Positions 1 to 8,274 of a stretch of DNA of 33,765 nucleotides are shown here, piece after piece. Below the pieces are notes generated by a model. The model searched no databases. It saw nothing but the letters and a program-made list of their open reading frames with translations, and was not told where the DNA came from. The stretch is from Chloroflexota bacterium (lineage in GTDB: Bacteria; Chloroflexota; Anaerolineae; J036; Brachytrichaceae). Where the stretch lies: contig JAGHYX010000010.1 of the NCBI GenBank assembly GCA_017743375.1, forward strand, positions 1-33,765, read 5' to 3'. Within the stretch, counting starts at the first letter, position 1; every line of letters begins with the position of its first letter. Made by a program: the position numbers and the translations under genes.

Positions 1-1244
1 GAGGCGTTGCGCGCCTCGAAGTTCGCCAAGCGCGGTGGGTAGAAGCGGTTGTAGGCGACATACATGGACTCCGGCCCGTAGCCCACCAGTGGCCGAATGG
101 CGTTGAAGGGATCCGGCGTGCCATCCGGTTGTTCTATCGGATCGTGGGGCAGGACGAGCTTGGCCGCGCCCTCCCAGATGAGCACGCGCACGGCGTTTGT
201 GCCTTCCTCGGTGGTTAACACCGTGCTCAGGCGGCGGAACAGCGGGAATTGGCGCAGCCAGTCAAAGGACTGATCGTTGCGGGTGACGTTGATGAGATAT
301 AAAAAGCCGAGGCCGGCGATGCCCGCTGCGATCATGGCCAGGGTTAGCCCGAACCTCAGCTTGCGCTGGCGGATGAGCTGAACCATCAGCAGGGCGAAGA
401 ACATGAGGCCGCCTAACCAGCCGAGTTGGGGCCCGCGGCTGCCGGCCAGGATCAAGACGACGATCGCGTTTGCAATTGCGATAAGGATGTAGCCGGCGGC
501 GCGCACCACGTCTGCCCAGCGCGGCTGCGAGCTGCGGAAGACGGCAACGAAGCTATCGGCAATTCGATAGAGCGTGACGAAGAACGTCATCACCAGATAG
601 GCGGCGATGAAGATCGAATTACCCATGTTGCCGGCCACCCGCTCAACTGTGTCGCCACCCCAAGGCAAGGGGTCGAGTTGCAGACGCTGGAGGATGCCGT
701 AGATAGAAATCGGCAACGAGTTGAGGATCATCACAGTGAGCAAGCGCTCAACCTGGGCGCGCTGGCGCATCCCCTGGAGGATCATCAGGAACACCACGAT
801 GTAAGCCAGGGTGGTGTAAGTGCCTTGCAAACGCTGGTATGAACCCAGCAGGCTGGTCCTTGGAGCGACGGAGACGGCGGTGCTGATCATGTACACCACG
901 ACCGTGATCAGCGTGGGCAGCACCAGCGGCGTGCGCCAATTGATGTGCCGGTCGCGTGCTGGATTGCGTCGCTCTTCAAACCACTTCACCAGCCAGGCCA
1001 TCGCCATGACCAGCGCGATGGATCGCAAGGTGGTCAGTTTGTCTGGCTCGAAGACGCGGCTGGAATAGATGTTGAAGAACAAGGGGATGACGAGCACAGC
1101 AGCCAGCCAGCCAGCCTCTATCAGCCTGTCGCACCACACGCTCAGGCGGCTGGCCGGCCTGGCTAGGCCAGTCGTAGATGAAACACTCGCGTCGGCGACT
1201 GGACCATTTGTCGCTACGCGCGTTGTCAGAACTACACTCGACAT
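1..1244 (-). CDS. O-antigen ligase/polymerase-like polytopic membrane protein (partial, 3' end outside window)
   Basis: Reading the minus strand from the ATG at 1244 gives an uninterrupted frame of 414 codons that runs off the left edge, so the C-terminus is missing. The protein has many hydrophobic stretches separated by short basic loops. A first membrane segment follows a soluble N-terminus of about 45 residues. A cytosol-facing stretch with ILAGSRGPQLGW resembles the SRG-type motif of the Wzy_C/O-antigen ligase family. A large extracytoplasmic region near the window edge contains VGYGPESMY, also typical of that family. Members join or polymerise lipid-linked glycans at the outer face of the cytoplasmic membrane. 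In this phylum, members often continue into TPR repeats, which would lie outside the window. No operon partner is visible. It is divergent from gcvH. Substrate cannot be inferred; another polytopic glycan-related family is possible. Confidence 0.72.
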   Translation of the reverse strand, partial: MSSVVLTTRVATNGPVADASVSSTTGLARPASRLSVWCDRLIEAGWLAAVLVIPLFFNIYSSRVFEPDKLTTLRSIALVMAMAWLVKWFEERRNPARDRHINWRTPLVLPTLITVVVYMISTAVSVAPRTSLLGSYQRLQGTYTTLAYIVVFLMILQGMRQRAQVERLLTVMILNSLPISIYGILQRLQLDPLPWGGDTVERVAGNMGNSIFIAAYLVMTFFVTLYRIADSFVAVFRSSQPRWADVVRAAGYILIAIANAIVVLILAGSRGPQLGWLGGLMFFALLMVQLIRQRKLRFGLTLAMIAAGIAGLGFLYLINVTRNDQSFDWLRQFPLFRRLSTVLTTEEGTNAVRVLIWEGAAKLVLPHDPIEQPDGTPDPFNAIRPLVGYGPESMYVAYNRFYPPRLANFEARNA

Positions 1245-1530
1245 GGCGAACCCCTACTCTGGATGTAAGGAATTGGCTTGATTGTGCAGGGTATGTTTAC
1301 AGCCAGGCAGTAGAACCCAGTTGGGTGAAATCGCTATCTTTGCCTATCCCCTGTATTAGGACTCGCCTTCGCCGGTCAGCAGGGAGTTTGTCCCCAGCCA
1401 TGAACACACCCTTCAGAGCGCATCATCGCGCTCTGGTATTATTCTTACGAAAGGCATCATAACACGTCCTTTTGGACTATCGCTCTGTCAACTGCGCGCC
1501 TGCGAACATCCCCTATTTCTAGACAAAGGC
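1245..1530. other. Divergent intergenic region between the membrane protein and gcvH
   Basis: No credible gene is seen in these 286 bases. The region must carry promoters for both divergent flanking genes, but no convincing -35/-10 pair stands out. Apart from the perfect hairpin at 1414-1435, nothing else is recognisable. I see no glycine riboswitch-like pair of aptamers in front of gcvH. Confidence 0.5.
1414..1435 (+). terminator. Perfect 8-bp hairpin upstream of gcvH
   Basis: CAGAGCGC (1414-1421) and GCGCTCTG (1428-1435) are perfectly complementary around a six-base ATCATC loop. They are followed by a mildly T-rich stretch (GTATTATTCTTA). It lies about 95 bases before gcvH and follows no plus-strand gene in the window. 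It is therefore more likely a leader or attenuator element than the end of a transcript. The T-tract is weak, so function is uncertain. Confidence 0.35.
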
Positions 1531-1944
1531 ATGATGGCAGTACGAATTGACCCTACGGCACGTTATCTGAAGACCCACGAGTGGGCGAGACGAGATGGAG
1601 ACGAGATCGTGTGCGGCATCAGCGACCATGCCCAGGCCGCGATGAACGACCTCGTGTATGTGGAGCTGCCGCGCGTAGGCGCAACATACGAGGCCGGTCA
1701 GGCTTTCGCCGTCGTGGAGTCGGTCAAGGCCGCTTCTGATGTGTACATGCCCGTCAGCGGCACAATCACGGCGGTGAACACGCTGCTTGAGCGCGCACCG
1801 GACACCATCAACCGAGATCCTTATCAAGCCGGCTGGATAGCGCGCATCAAGCCAAACAACCTAGACGACTTCGAGACGCTGATGGACGCTGAGGCATACG
1901 CACAGTTTTTGAAAGAAGAAGGCTTAGACAGCGAAATTCACTAA
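1531..1944 (+). CDS. gcvH: Glycine cleavage system H protein
   Basis: This 137-residue protein is the lipoyl-carrying shuttle of the glycine cleavage system. It moves the aminomethyl group from the P-protein to the T-protein and electrons to the L-protein in the cytosol. The lipoylation motif VVESVKAASD is clear, with the acceptor lysine at residue 66 in a hairpin of the usual biotinyl/lipoyl fold. The N-terminal YLKTHEWAR is also diagnostic. Length is normal for the family (about 125-140). Two adjacent ATGs (1531, 1534) are both possible starts. gcvPA follows after 12 bases, so the two are almost certainly cotranscribed. The gcvT and gcvPB genes that often accompany them are absent from the window. 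Confidence 0.96.
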   Translation: MMAVRIDPTARYLKTHEWARRDGDEIVCGISDHAQAAMNDLVYVELPRVGATYEAGQAFAVVESVKAASDVYMPVSGTITAVNTLLERAPDTINRDPYQAGWIARIKPNNLDDFETLMDAEAYAQFLKEEGLDSEIH

Positions 1945-1956
1945 CTGCGACGCGCT

Positions 1957-3297
1957 ATGAGCTATATCCCTCATACTGAACAAGAGCGGCAAGAGATGTT
2001 GGCCCGCATCGGGGTCGCGCGCATCGAGGAACTGTTTAGCGCTATCCCGGAGAAATTCCGTTTCCCGCGCCTGAACTTGCCAGCACCGATCACGGAGATG
2101 GAAGCCATGTGGGAGCTGGGCGCGCTCGCCGATGTGAACGCCGACGTGAATCATCACGCCTGCTTCCTCGGCGCCGGCGCATACAACCATTACATCCCCA
2201 GCCTGATTGACCATCTGATCCGGCGCGGCGAGTTCTTCACGGCATACACCCCCTACCAGCCCGAGGTCAGCCAGGGCACGCTTCAAGCCATCTTCGAGTT
2301 TCAAAGCATGATGAGCGCGCTGACCGGGATGGACATCAGCACAGCCTCGCACTATGACGGCGCAACTGCGTTCGCCGAAGCAGCGCTCATGGCAATGGCT
2401 ATCACCCAGCGCCACAAGGTCATCGTCATGCGCTCCGTCCACCCCCACTATCGCGCCGTGCTGCGCACATATACCCAGTTCAACCCCAAAGTCCACCTCG
2501 TCGAGAGCGACTACGCTGGCATAGACGAGCTGCTTGACGAGGACACGGCCTGTGTGTGCGTGCAGCACCCTAACTTCTTCGGGCAGTTAGAGGAGTTCGC
2601 ATTGGATGAATCCGGGGCTGCTTTTGCCGAGCGCATTCACGCCGCGGGCGCGCTCTTCGTCGTGGCCACCAATCCGATCGCGCTGGGCCTGTTCAAGCCC
2701 CCCTCGGCCTACGGCGCGGACGTGGTGGTGGGTGAAGGGCAGCCTTTAGGCATCCCGCTGAGCTTTGGCGGGCCATACCTGGGCTTCTTCTGCACCCGCC
2801 GCGAATTCATGCGGCGCATCCCAGGGCGGATCGTCGGCGAGACGGTTGATCGCGAGGGGCGACGCGGTTATGTGCTCACGCTGAAGACGCGCGAGCAGGA
2901 CATCCGACGTGAGAAGGCCACCAGCAACATCTGCACCAACCAAGGCCTGATGGCGCTCGTCGCCTGCATCTACCTGAGCGTCATGGGCAAGAGCGGCCTG
3001 CGCCAAGTGGCTTATCTATGCCACCAGAAAGCGCACTACGCCGCCGACAGAATCAGCAAGCTCAGCGGCTGGCGCGTCTGGAATCAGCAGCCGTTCTTCC
3101 ATGAGTTCGTCGTCGCCTGTCCGCTGCCGGTGAGGGAGGTGAACAATTACTTGCTGGATGAGCACGACATCATCGGCGGCTACGACCTGGGGCAGGACTA
3201 TCCCGAACTGGAGAACCACATGCTGCTGTGTTGCACGGAGACGAACACGCGCGAGGAGATAGACGCGCTGGTGGATGCCCTGGCTGCGCTTGAATAG
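1957..3297 (+). CDS. gcvPA: Glycine dehydrogenase (decarboxylating) subunit 1
   Basis: At 446 residues this matches the N-terminal half of the PLP-dependent P-protein as found in the split (GcvPA/GcvPB) form. It acts with subunit 2 to decarboxylate glycine and load the aminomethyl group on GcvH. Visible landmarks are YTPYQPEVSQGTLQ near residues 94-107, the ATSNICTNQGLMAL block near residue 320, and the glycine-rich FGGPYLGFF. The PLP-binding lysine belongs to subunit 2, so this protein cannot work alone. The gene starts 12 bases after gcvH. The subunit 2 gene does not follow: an oxidoreductase does, so gcvPB must be elsewhere in the genome. Confidence 0.95.
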   Translation: MSYIPHTEQERQEMLARIGVARIEELFSAIPEKFRFPRLNLPAPITEMEAMWELGALADVNADVNHHACFLGAGAYNHYIPSLIDHLIRRGEFFTAYTPYQPEVSQGTLQAIFEFQSMMSALTGMDISTASHYDGATAFAEAALMAMAITQRHKVIVMRSVHPHYRAVLRTYTQFNPKVHLVESDYAGIDELLDEDTACVCVQHPNFFGQLEEFALDESGAAFAERIHAAGALFVVATNPIALGLFKPPSAYGADVVVGEGQPLGIPLSFGGPYLGFFCTRREFMRRIPGRIVGETVDREGRRGYVLTLKTREQDIRREKATSNICTNQGLMALVACIYLSVMGKSGLRQVAYLCHQKAHYAADRISKLSGWRVWNQQPFFHEFVVACPLPVREVNNYLLDEHDIIGGYDLGQDYPELENHMLLCCTETNTREEIDALVDALAALE

Positions 3298-3319
3298 CGC
3301 GTCGTGAGAGCGAGCAGCC

Positions 3320-4399
3320 ATGTCGAGTTCAAAGTTGCGCGTTGCTGTCATCGGCGTCGGGGTCGGCTGGAATCACATCGAGGGCTACCAGAGCCATCCT
3401 GAGTGCGAGCTGGTGGCCATTTGCGACGCCAACCCAGCGATCCTGAAGGAGCGCGGCGAGCGCTTCAACATCCCGGAGTCCCGTCGCTACACGGACTATC
3501 ACGAGGTCTTGCGCTTGAGCGACGTGGACGCGGTGAGCATCGCGCTGCCCAATTGGCTGCACGAGCCGGCGGCTATAGAAGCCTTTGCCAACGGCAAACA
3601 CGTGCTGTGCGAGAAGCCGCTCGCCACGTCGGTGGAAGCCGGCTGCCGGATGATCGAGGCCGCGCGCGCGGCGAATAAAACGCTGATGGTGTGTTACAAC
3701 CACCGCTACCGGCCGGAGATCATGTGGTTGAAGCGCCAGATCGCTGCCGGCGAATTTGGCCAGCTCTACGCGGCCAAGGCCGGTTGGATGCGCGAGGGCT
3801 GGATTCCAACGCACGGCCAGTGGTTCACCCAAAAGGCGCGCGCCGGCGGCGGCGCGCTGATTGACCTGGGCGTTCACGTGCTCGACCTGGCGCTCTGGCT
3901 GATGGGCTACCCCAGGCCGGTGACCGTCTGCGGGGCTGCTTTCGCCAAGTTCGGCCCGCGCGGCCAAAAGACCAAGCCGCGCGACGTGAAGCCGGAGACG
4001 TTTGACGTGGACGACATGGGGTTTGGCTTCGTGCGCTTCGAGGATGGCTCGGTCTTGCAGTTTGAGTCGGCGTGGGCCTCCCATCGCGAGCCGATGCAAG
4101 ATGCCTACTTCGTCCGCCTCTTCGGCAGCGAGGCCGGCGCGAACTTCTACACCGGCGCGCCAAACGGCGAGACCGTCGTGTTGTTCAAGCTGATTCACGA
4201 CCAGCCCGTGGAGATCGTGCCGCGCCTGCCGTCTGGCGTCAGCGGGCATCGCCTGGCCGTGCATCATTTCGTGGATTGCATATTGCAGGGCAAGCCGACC
4301 GAATCGCCCGGCGAGCACGGGCTGGTCGGCCTGCAGATCATCGAGGCCATCTATCGCTCGTCGCAACAAGGGCGCGAGGTGGCGCTGAACGATCACTAA
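3320..4399 (+). CDS. Gfo/Idh/MocA family NAD(P)-dependent oxidoreductase
   Basis: This 359-residue protein has the two-domain layout of the family. An N-terminal Rossmann fold shows VAVIGVGVGW at residues 8-17 for dinucleotide binding and the hallmark CEKPLAT (E98-K99-P100) that contacts cofactor and substrate. A C-terminal alpha/beta substrate domain follows, with GGGALIDLGVHVLDL at 176-190, where D182 and H186 match the family's catalytic pair. Members oxidise or reduce sugars, inositols and related polyols. The substrate cannot be told from sequence. It begins 22 bases after gcvPA and ends 10 bases before the next gene, so it sits in a continuous gene string, but no neighbour points to a defined sugar pathway. 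Confidence 0.92.
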   Translation: MSSSKLRVAVIGVGVGWNHIEGYQSHPECELVAICDANPAILKERGERFNIPESRRYTDYHEVLRLSDVDAVSIALPNWLHEPAAIEAFANGKHVLCEKPLATSVEAGCRMIEAARAANKTLMVCYNHRYRPEIMWLKRQIAAGEFGQLYAAKAGWMREGWIPTHGQWFTQKARAGGGALIDLGVHVLDLALWLMGYPRPVTVCGAAFAKFGPRGQKTKPRDVKPETFDVDDMGFGFVRFEDGSVLQFESAWASHREPMQDAYFVRLFGSEAGANFYTGAPNGETVVLFKLIHDQPVEIVPRLPSGVSGHRLAVHHFVDCILQGKPTESPGEHGLVGLQIIEAIYRSSQQGREVALNDH

Positions 4400-4409
4400 G
4401 GAGTCGGCC

Positions 4410-5384
4410 ATGCGGATCGTCTCTTTGCTGCCCAGCGCGACAGAGGTCGTGTGCTTTCTGGGATTGCGCGATGCGCTGGTGGGCCGCAGCCATGAATGCG
4501 ACTTCCCGCCTGATGTCGTGGACGTGCCCGTCATGACCTTCAGCACGATCGGCGCAACGGGGCCTGATGGTCAAGTGAACCCCGATCTGACGAGCGCTGA
4601 GATTGACGCGCTGGTCTCGCAGCAGTTGCGCGATGGGCAGAGCTTGTATGGGCTTTATACAGACCGCCTGGCTGCCGCGCAGCCTGATCTGATCCTTACC
4701 CAGGCGCTGTGCGACGTGTGCGCGGTGTCGTATGACACCGTGCGTTCGGCTGTGCGCGACCTAAGCTGCGCCTGGCAGGGGTCGGCTCAGGTTATCTCCC
4801 TCGAACCAACCGATATTGAAGGCATCTTTCAGACGATCCTCGTCGTCGGTGAGTTGACGAACACGCTGGCGCTCGCCAGGAAGAAGGTCCAAGCGCTGCG
4901 CGACCGAATAGACCGCGTGCGCGCGTCCTTGAGCGACGCCGAACGACGGCCCACAGTGGCCGCCTTGGAATGGCTGGACCCGCCGTTTGCCCCCGGACAC
5001 TGGGTGCCTGAACAAATCGAGATAGCCGGCGGCACGCCCGTCCTCGGTCGCAAGGGGCAGCCCAGCTTTCGCTGTACCTGGGATGACGTCATCAGTTCAA
5101 AGGCTGAATGGGTCATCGGGATGCCGTGCGGTTTTGACTTGCAAGGGAGCGCGCGCGAAGTCTCGAACGCATCGGCCCATCTGCGTCAGCTGCCTGCCGC
5201 CCAGCACAACCAGGTGTACGCCGTGGATGCCACGTCATATTTCAGCCGGCCTGGCCCGCGCATCGTAGATGGGGTTGAGGTTCTGGCTGGCCTCCTGCAC
5301 CCCCGGTTGTGGCCGTCGCCCCGGCCAGATCAGGCCGCCGCTGTGCCCTTGACCGTCGCTCAACAACCCGTCGCGCCGCGATAA
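4410..5384 (+). CDS. BtuF-like (cobalamin-binding type) protein without signal peptide
   Basis: The 324-residue product belongs to the helical-backbone metal/cobalamin receptor superfamily (COG0614 type). It starts directly with MRIVSLLPSATEVV, the first strand of the fold, so it has neither a Sec signal nor a lipobox. An AAGGAG ribosome binding site sits just upstream of ATG 4410. Distinctive residues are SHECD (H28, E29, C30) and LCDVCAVS (C101, C104), which I recall as typical of a subgroup of these receptors. True BtuF proteins are extracytoplasmic and serve a BtuCD importer; no ABC permease or ATPase is next to it. A cytoplasmic ligand- or metal-binding role is possible but unproven. The next ORF follows within a few bases. 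Confidence 0.8.
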   Translation: MRIVSLLPSATEVVCFLGLRDALVGRSHECDFPPDVVDVPVMTFSTIGATGPDGQVNPDLTSAEIDALVSQQLRDGQSLYGLYTDRLAAAQPDLILTQALCDVCAVSYDTVRSAVRDLSCAWQGSAQVISLEPTDIEGIFQTILVVGELTNTLALARKKVQALRDRIDRVRASLSDAERRPTVAALEWLDPPFAPGHWVPEQIEIAGGTPVLGRKGQPSFRCTWDDVISSKAEWVIGMPCGFDLQGSAREVSNASAHLRQLPAAQHNQVYAVDATSYFSRPGPRIVDGVEVLAGLLHPRLWPSPRPDQAAAVPLTVAQQPVAPR

Positions 5385-5390
5385 CTCGTG

Positions 5391-6710
5391 ATGCTGGAAT
5401 CCCTAGGGCTGCTGGCCGCATCGCTGATCGGCGCGGTGCTGGGCTGCGCCATCGCGCTGGTGCCGGGGTTGCACGTGTTCAACGTGGCCGGCTTTGCCCT
5501 GTTGCTGTATGCGCAGATGCCGTTTGTGCTGAGCGAGCAGGCGCTTGCGCTCTTTTTGCTCGGCGCGCTGGTGGGCTGGTCGGTGGTGAACGTTATCCCC
5601 ACAGTCTTTCTCTTCGCGCCGGACGACGCGCACGCGACGGCTGTGCTGCCGGCGACGAAGTATCTGTTACACGGTCGTGGCGCAGAAGCCGCGACGTTGA
5701 TAGGCAGCGGTAGCCTGGGCGCATTGCTGGGCCTGGTGCTGCTCTCGCCCATCCTGGATGAGGTCGTCAGGCCGCTGCGCGCGATCTTGCAGCCACATAC
5801 CGGCTGGATATTAACGGCGATCATCGCCTTTCTGCTGCTTGGTGAATGGCCGCGCGCAGATGACCTCGCTTCGCCCTTGCGGCGTTTGATCTCCGCGTGG
5901 ACCTATCTCGGCGCCGGCTTGCTCACCTTCGCGCTGAGCGGGCTGCTGGGCATGGTGCTCTTCTATCGCAGCCCGATCGCTGTTGAGTCGGCCTTCGTAA
6001 ATCTGATGCCGGCGTTCGTGGGACTGTTCGCCGCGCCGGGCCTGCTGCAAGTGTTGGTTTTTGGCACCAGGCCGCCGCGCCAGCAAGCGTCGCCGTGGCG
6101 AGAAGTGGAACCGCGTTTGCTGCTGCGCGGCTCGCTCACAGGGCTGAGCGGCGGGCTGTTCGCCAGCATCCTGCCGGTGGTGAGCGGCGGCATCGGCGGC
6201 CTGTTGGCCGGCCATGCCACCGCTCTGTGGAATGAACGGTTGTTCATGATCTCGCTGGGCGCGTCCAAAGTTGCCTATTACGTGGGGAGCTTGCTGTTGC
6301 TGTTCGTGCCCGGCCTGACGCTCACCCGCGGCGGCATGGCTTGGATGATCAGCAGCATTTACGTCCCCTATGGCTGGCGCACCTATTGGTTGGCAGTGGC
6401 AGCGGTGGCCTTGTGTGGCGCGCTCGCGTTCGTCGTGCTGGTCGCCATGGCCCGCTTTGCGGCGCGGTTGGCCAGTGCCTGGAGCCCGCAGTGGTTGGCC
6501 GGCGGCGCGCTGGGCCTTGTCACGGCGCTGACCATGGCGCTGACGGGCTGGGGCGGGCTTTTGGTGATGGGCGTCGCAACGACGATTGGACTCATCCCCG
6601 TGCTGGTGGGCGGACGCCGGATCAACGGGTTGGGCGTGTTGCTGGTGCCGATCACGCTGAACGTCATCGGCGTTGGGCCGGCAGTAGCCGCTTGGTTGGG
6701 CCTGCTATAA
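5391..6710 (+). CDS. TctA/DUF112-like polytopic membrane protein
   Basis: The product (439 residues from ATG 5391; a GTG at 5388 is also in frame) is almost entirely hydrophobic, with about ten to twelve predicted membrane segments. The N-terminus reads GAVLGCAIALVPGLHVFN. The PGLH motif at residues 25-28 resembles the conserved G-x-x-PGxHP loop of the tripartite tricarboxylate transporter large subunit TctA and its archaeal DUF112 relatives. The second half contains a similar glycine-rich stretch (SGGLFASILPVVSGGIGG), consistent with the internal repeat of that family. No TctB or periplasmic TctC gene is adjacent, so it may work without them. It follows the BtuF-like gene by six bases and is probably cotranscribed. 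Substrate is unknown. Confidence 0.68.
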   Translation: MLESLGLLAASLIGAVLGCAIALVPGLHVFNVAGFALLLYAQMPFVLSEQALALFLLGALVGWSVVNVIPTVFLFAPDDAHATAVLPATKYLLHGRGAEAATLIGSGSLGALLGLVLLSPILDEVVRPLRAILQPHTGWILTAIIAFLLLGEWPRADDLASPLRRLISAWTYLGAGLLTFALSGLLGMVLFYRSPIAVESAFVNLMPAFVGLFAAPGLLQVLVFGTRPPRQQASPWREVEPRLLLRGSLTGLSGGLFASILPVVSGGIGGLLAGHATALWNERLFMISLGASKVAYYVGSLLLLFVPGLTLTRGGMAWMISSIYVPYGWRTYWLAVAAVALCGALAFVVLVAMARFAARLASAWSPQWLAGGALGLVTALTMALTGWGGLLVMGVATTIGLIPVLVGGRRINGLGVLLVPITLNVIGVGPAVAAWLGLL

Positions 6711-6717
6711 CAGGCGC

Positions 6718-7131
6718 ATGCGCAGAGCGCTCTTTGAAGGGCTGGTAAAAGATTCCAACGGCGCCCTGCTGCCGGTGGCCTACGTCGGCCAGGAGCCGAC
6801 CTACGTGCTGATCGAAGATGGCTTTAAGTACCACGTGGATGCTCAGAAAGTGGACCTTCAGGTCTTGAATATCTTCCGCGAACAGATCTTGGAACACAAG
6901 GACTTGGTGAGCAGCGCTGTGTTGAAGCTCATCGGGCAGGATGATCTCTTCACAAAAGCTGCCGTGGACGCGCAGCTCCGCAATTTGGACCAGCACTTCG
7001 AGCGCCTCTTCGAGGTCGGCATTCCAGAGCCGGTGCGGCAGTATCTTGGCATGCTCGGGTTCAGCATCACCATTGACCGCCACGGCGATGTGGTAGACCT
7101 GACGATGCCTGTTGATCCGCTCGAAGGCTAG
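6718..7131 (+). CDS. Small conserved-looking soluble protein, function unknown
   Basis: I do not recognise the family. The 137-residue product is soluble, rather acidic and has no signal or membrane segment. The first 45 residues look like a small beta domain (LLPVAYVGQEPTYVLIEDGFKYHVDAQKV, split by short turns). The middle (residues 50-115) is helix-rich and charged. The tail forms another strand pair (FSITIDRHGDVVDLTMP). Codon usage and frame are coherent over the full length, supporting a real gene. It starts eight bases after the stop of the TctA-like gene. A TATAAC hexamer overlaps that stop six bases upstream of the ATG, so it may also have its own leaderless promoter. Confidence 0.7.
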   Translation: MRRALFEGLVKDSNGALLPVAYVGQEPTYVLIEDGFKYHVDAQKVDLQVLNIFREQILEHKDLVSSAVLKLIGQDDLFTKAAVDAQLRNLDQHFERLFEVGIPEPVRQYLGMLGFSITIDRHGDVVDLTMPVDPLEG

Positions 7132-7251
7132 ACCTCGATCGCTAGGGCGCGCTCACGGAGCAGAGAGACAACTGCTCGCGGGCTGCTGACTCACGAAACC
7201 TGCCCCAGCCATAAACGCCTTGCTAAGCGAGAACCCTATAATCGTTTTGCT
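7132..7251. other. Intergenic stretch before the CPBP protease gene
   Basis: No gene is seen. It holds a short GAGCAG/CTGCTC hairpin near 7160-7178 and the TATAAT hexamer described separately. Confidence 0.4.
7237..7242 (+). promoter_or_regulatory. TATAAT -10 element, probably leaderless start of the CPBP gene
   Basis: A perfect TATAAT ends nine bases before the only plausible start (TTG 7252). Transcription starting about seven bases downstream would begin at or next to the start codon. There is no Shine-Dalgarno sequence and no good -35 at the usual distance. Confidence 0.5.
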
Positions 7252-8271
7252 TTGAGCGCGGTCCTCACTCTGCTATCGCTGTTGCCCTTTCTTCTGCTTA
7301 TCTATTTGGCCAATGTGAGCGAACGCTCGCAAGATGCGCGACCGATCCTCTATCTCAGCCTCGCTGTTATCAACGGCCTCATCCTCGCAGCAGGCGTGTT
7401 CGCAATAGTTGCCGCTGCTTTGCTCACCGACGAGACCCTAAGTGGCGCAGCGCAAACGCCGCTTGCGGTTCAGCAGTTGCGCGCAGCGCGGCTGGATTTA
7501 GGTGGGCTTGCCTTGGTGATCGGTGCGCTGCTGGCGCTGGCTGCGCTATTGCCCCCCGTGCGCCGGCTGGCTGCGCGCCTGCTGCCTATGCAGGCCGATA
7601 GCCCCGTGCATGTCACAGCGCTGTCGCTAACGGCGACTGCGCTCGGCCTCAACCTCTTCCAAATGCTGGCGCTCACGCCGGCCCTGTTCGCCCTGGTCGA
7701 AGACCCACAGCAGCGCCAACAACTGAGCAGCCCTTCCTACTTGGACGTGCTGGCCTTCCCGCTGCTCGCCTTTACGCTCGCCGCGCTGCTCGGCGTCGGC
7801 TTGGGCGTCCGACGAAGCCACGCTGAAGTGCTTGCGCGGTTGGGGGTGAAGCCGCTCACTCTGCCCCACCTAGGTCTGGCACTCATCAGTACGGCTGCGC
7901 TGATCGGGCTGGCCATTGCTACCGAACAACTCTGGCGCATGCTTGACCCACAGGGTTTGGAGCGAGTGGGCAGCCTCTCCAAAGCGCTGTTGGGCAACTT
8001 CTCCGGCTTCAGCGGCGCGTTGGCCATCGGCACCGCAGCCGCGATCGGCGAGGAGACTTTCTTTCGCGGCGCCTATCAGCCGCGCATGGGCATCGTGATC
8101 ACCTCGCTGTTGTTCGCCTCGTTTCACGTGCAATATGGCATCACGCCGGCGACGCTGCTGATCCTCGCCATGAGCCTGATCCTTGGCGTGCTGCGCGCGC
8201 GCACCTCGCTGAGCGTGTGCGTCCTGGTGCACTTCCTCTATAACTTCACGACCGTGCTGCTCACGTCGTAG
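7252..8271 (+). CDS. CPBP family intramembrane metalloprotease
   Basis: The product has 339 residues from the TTG at 7252; no ATG or GTG is available in frame upstream. It is a polytopic membrane protein with about eight hydrophobic segments. The CPBP (Abi/CAAX-protease-like) domain is in the last third. It shows the EExxxR motif E267-E268-T-F-F-R272, then FASFH with H292, then VHFLYN with H327 and N331. These are the four motifs expected for the metal-dependent glutamic/zinc-type active site inside the membrane. Family roles range from prenyl-protein processing to bacteriocin immunity and signalling; none can be chosen here. It appears monocistronic or leads the following coupled genes. Confidence 0.9.
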   Translation: MSAVLTLLSLLPFLLLIYLANVSERSQDARPILYLSLAVINGLILAAGVFAIVAAALLTDETLSGAAQTPLAVQQLRAARLDLGGLALVIGALLALAALLPPVRRLAARLLPMQADSPVHVTALSLTATALGLNLFQMLALTPALFALVEDPQQRQQLSSPSYLDVLAFPLLAFTLAALLGVGLGVRRSHAEVLARLGVKPLTLPHLGLALISTAALIGLAIATEQLWRMLDPQGLERVGSLSKALLGNFSGFSGALAIGTAAAIGEETFFRGAYQPRMGIVITSLLFASFHVQYGITPATLLILAMSLILGVLRARTSLSVCVLVHFLYNFTTVLLTS

Positions 8272-8274
8272 GGA

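Noticed and set aside
1245-1530. Glycine riboswitch upstream of gcvH
   Set aside because: I could not find the paired aptamer arrangement or its conserved loops. Only one simple hairpin is present.
3329-4546. 405-codon open frame on the minus strand
   Set aside because: It is antisense to the Gfo/Idh/MocA oxidoreductase gene, has no motifs and shows the same composition bias as other antisense frames.
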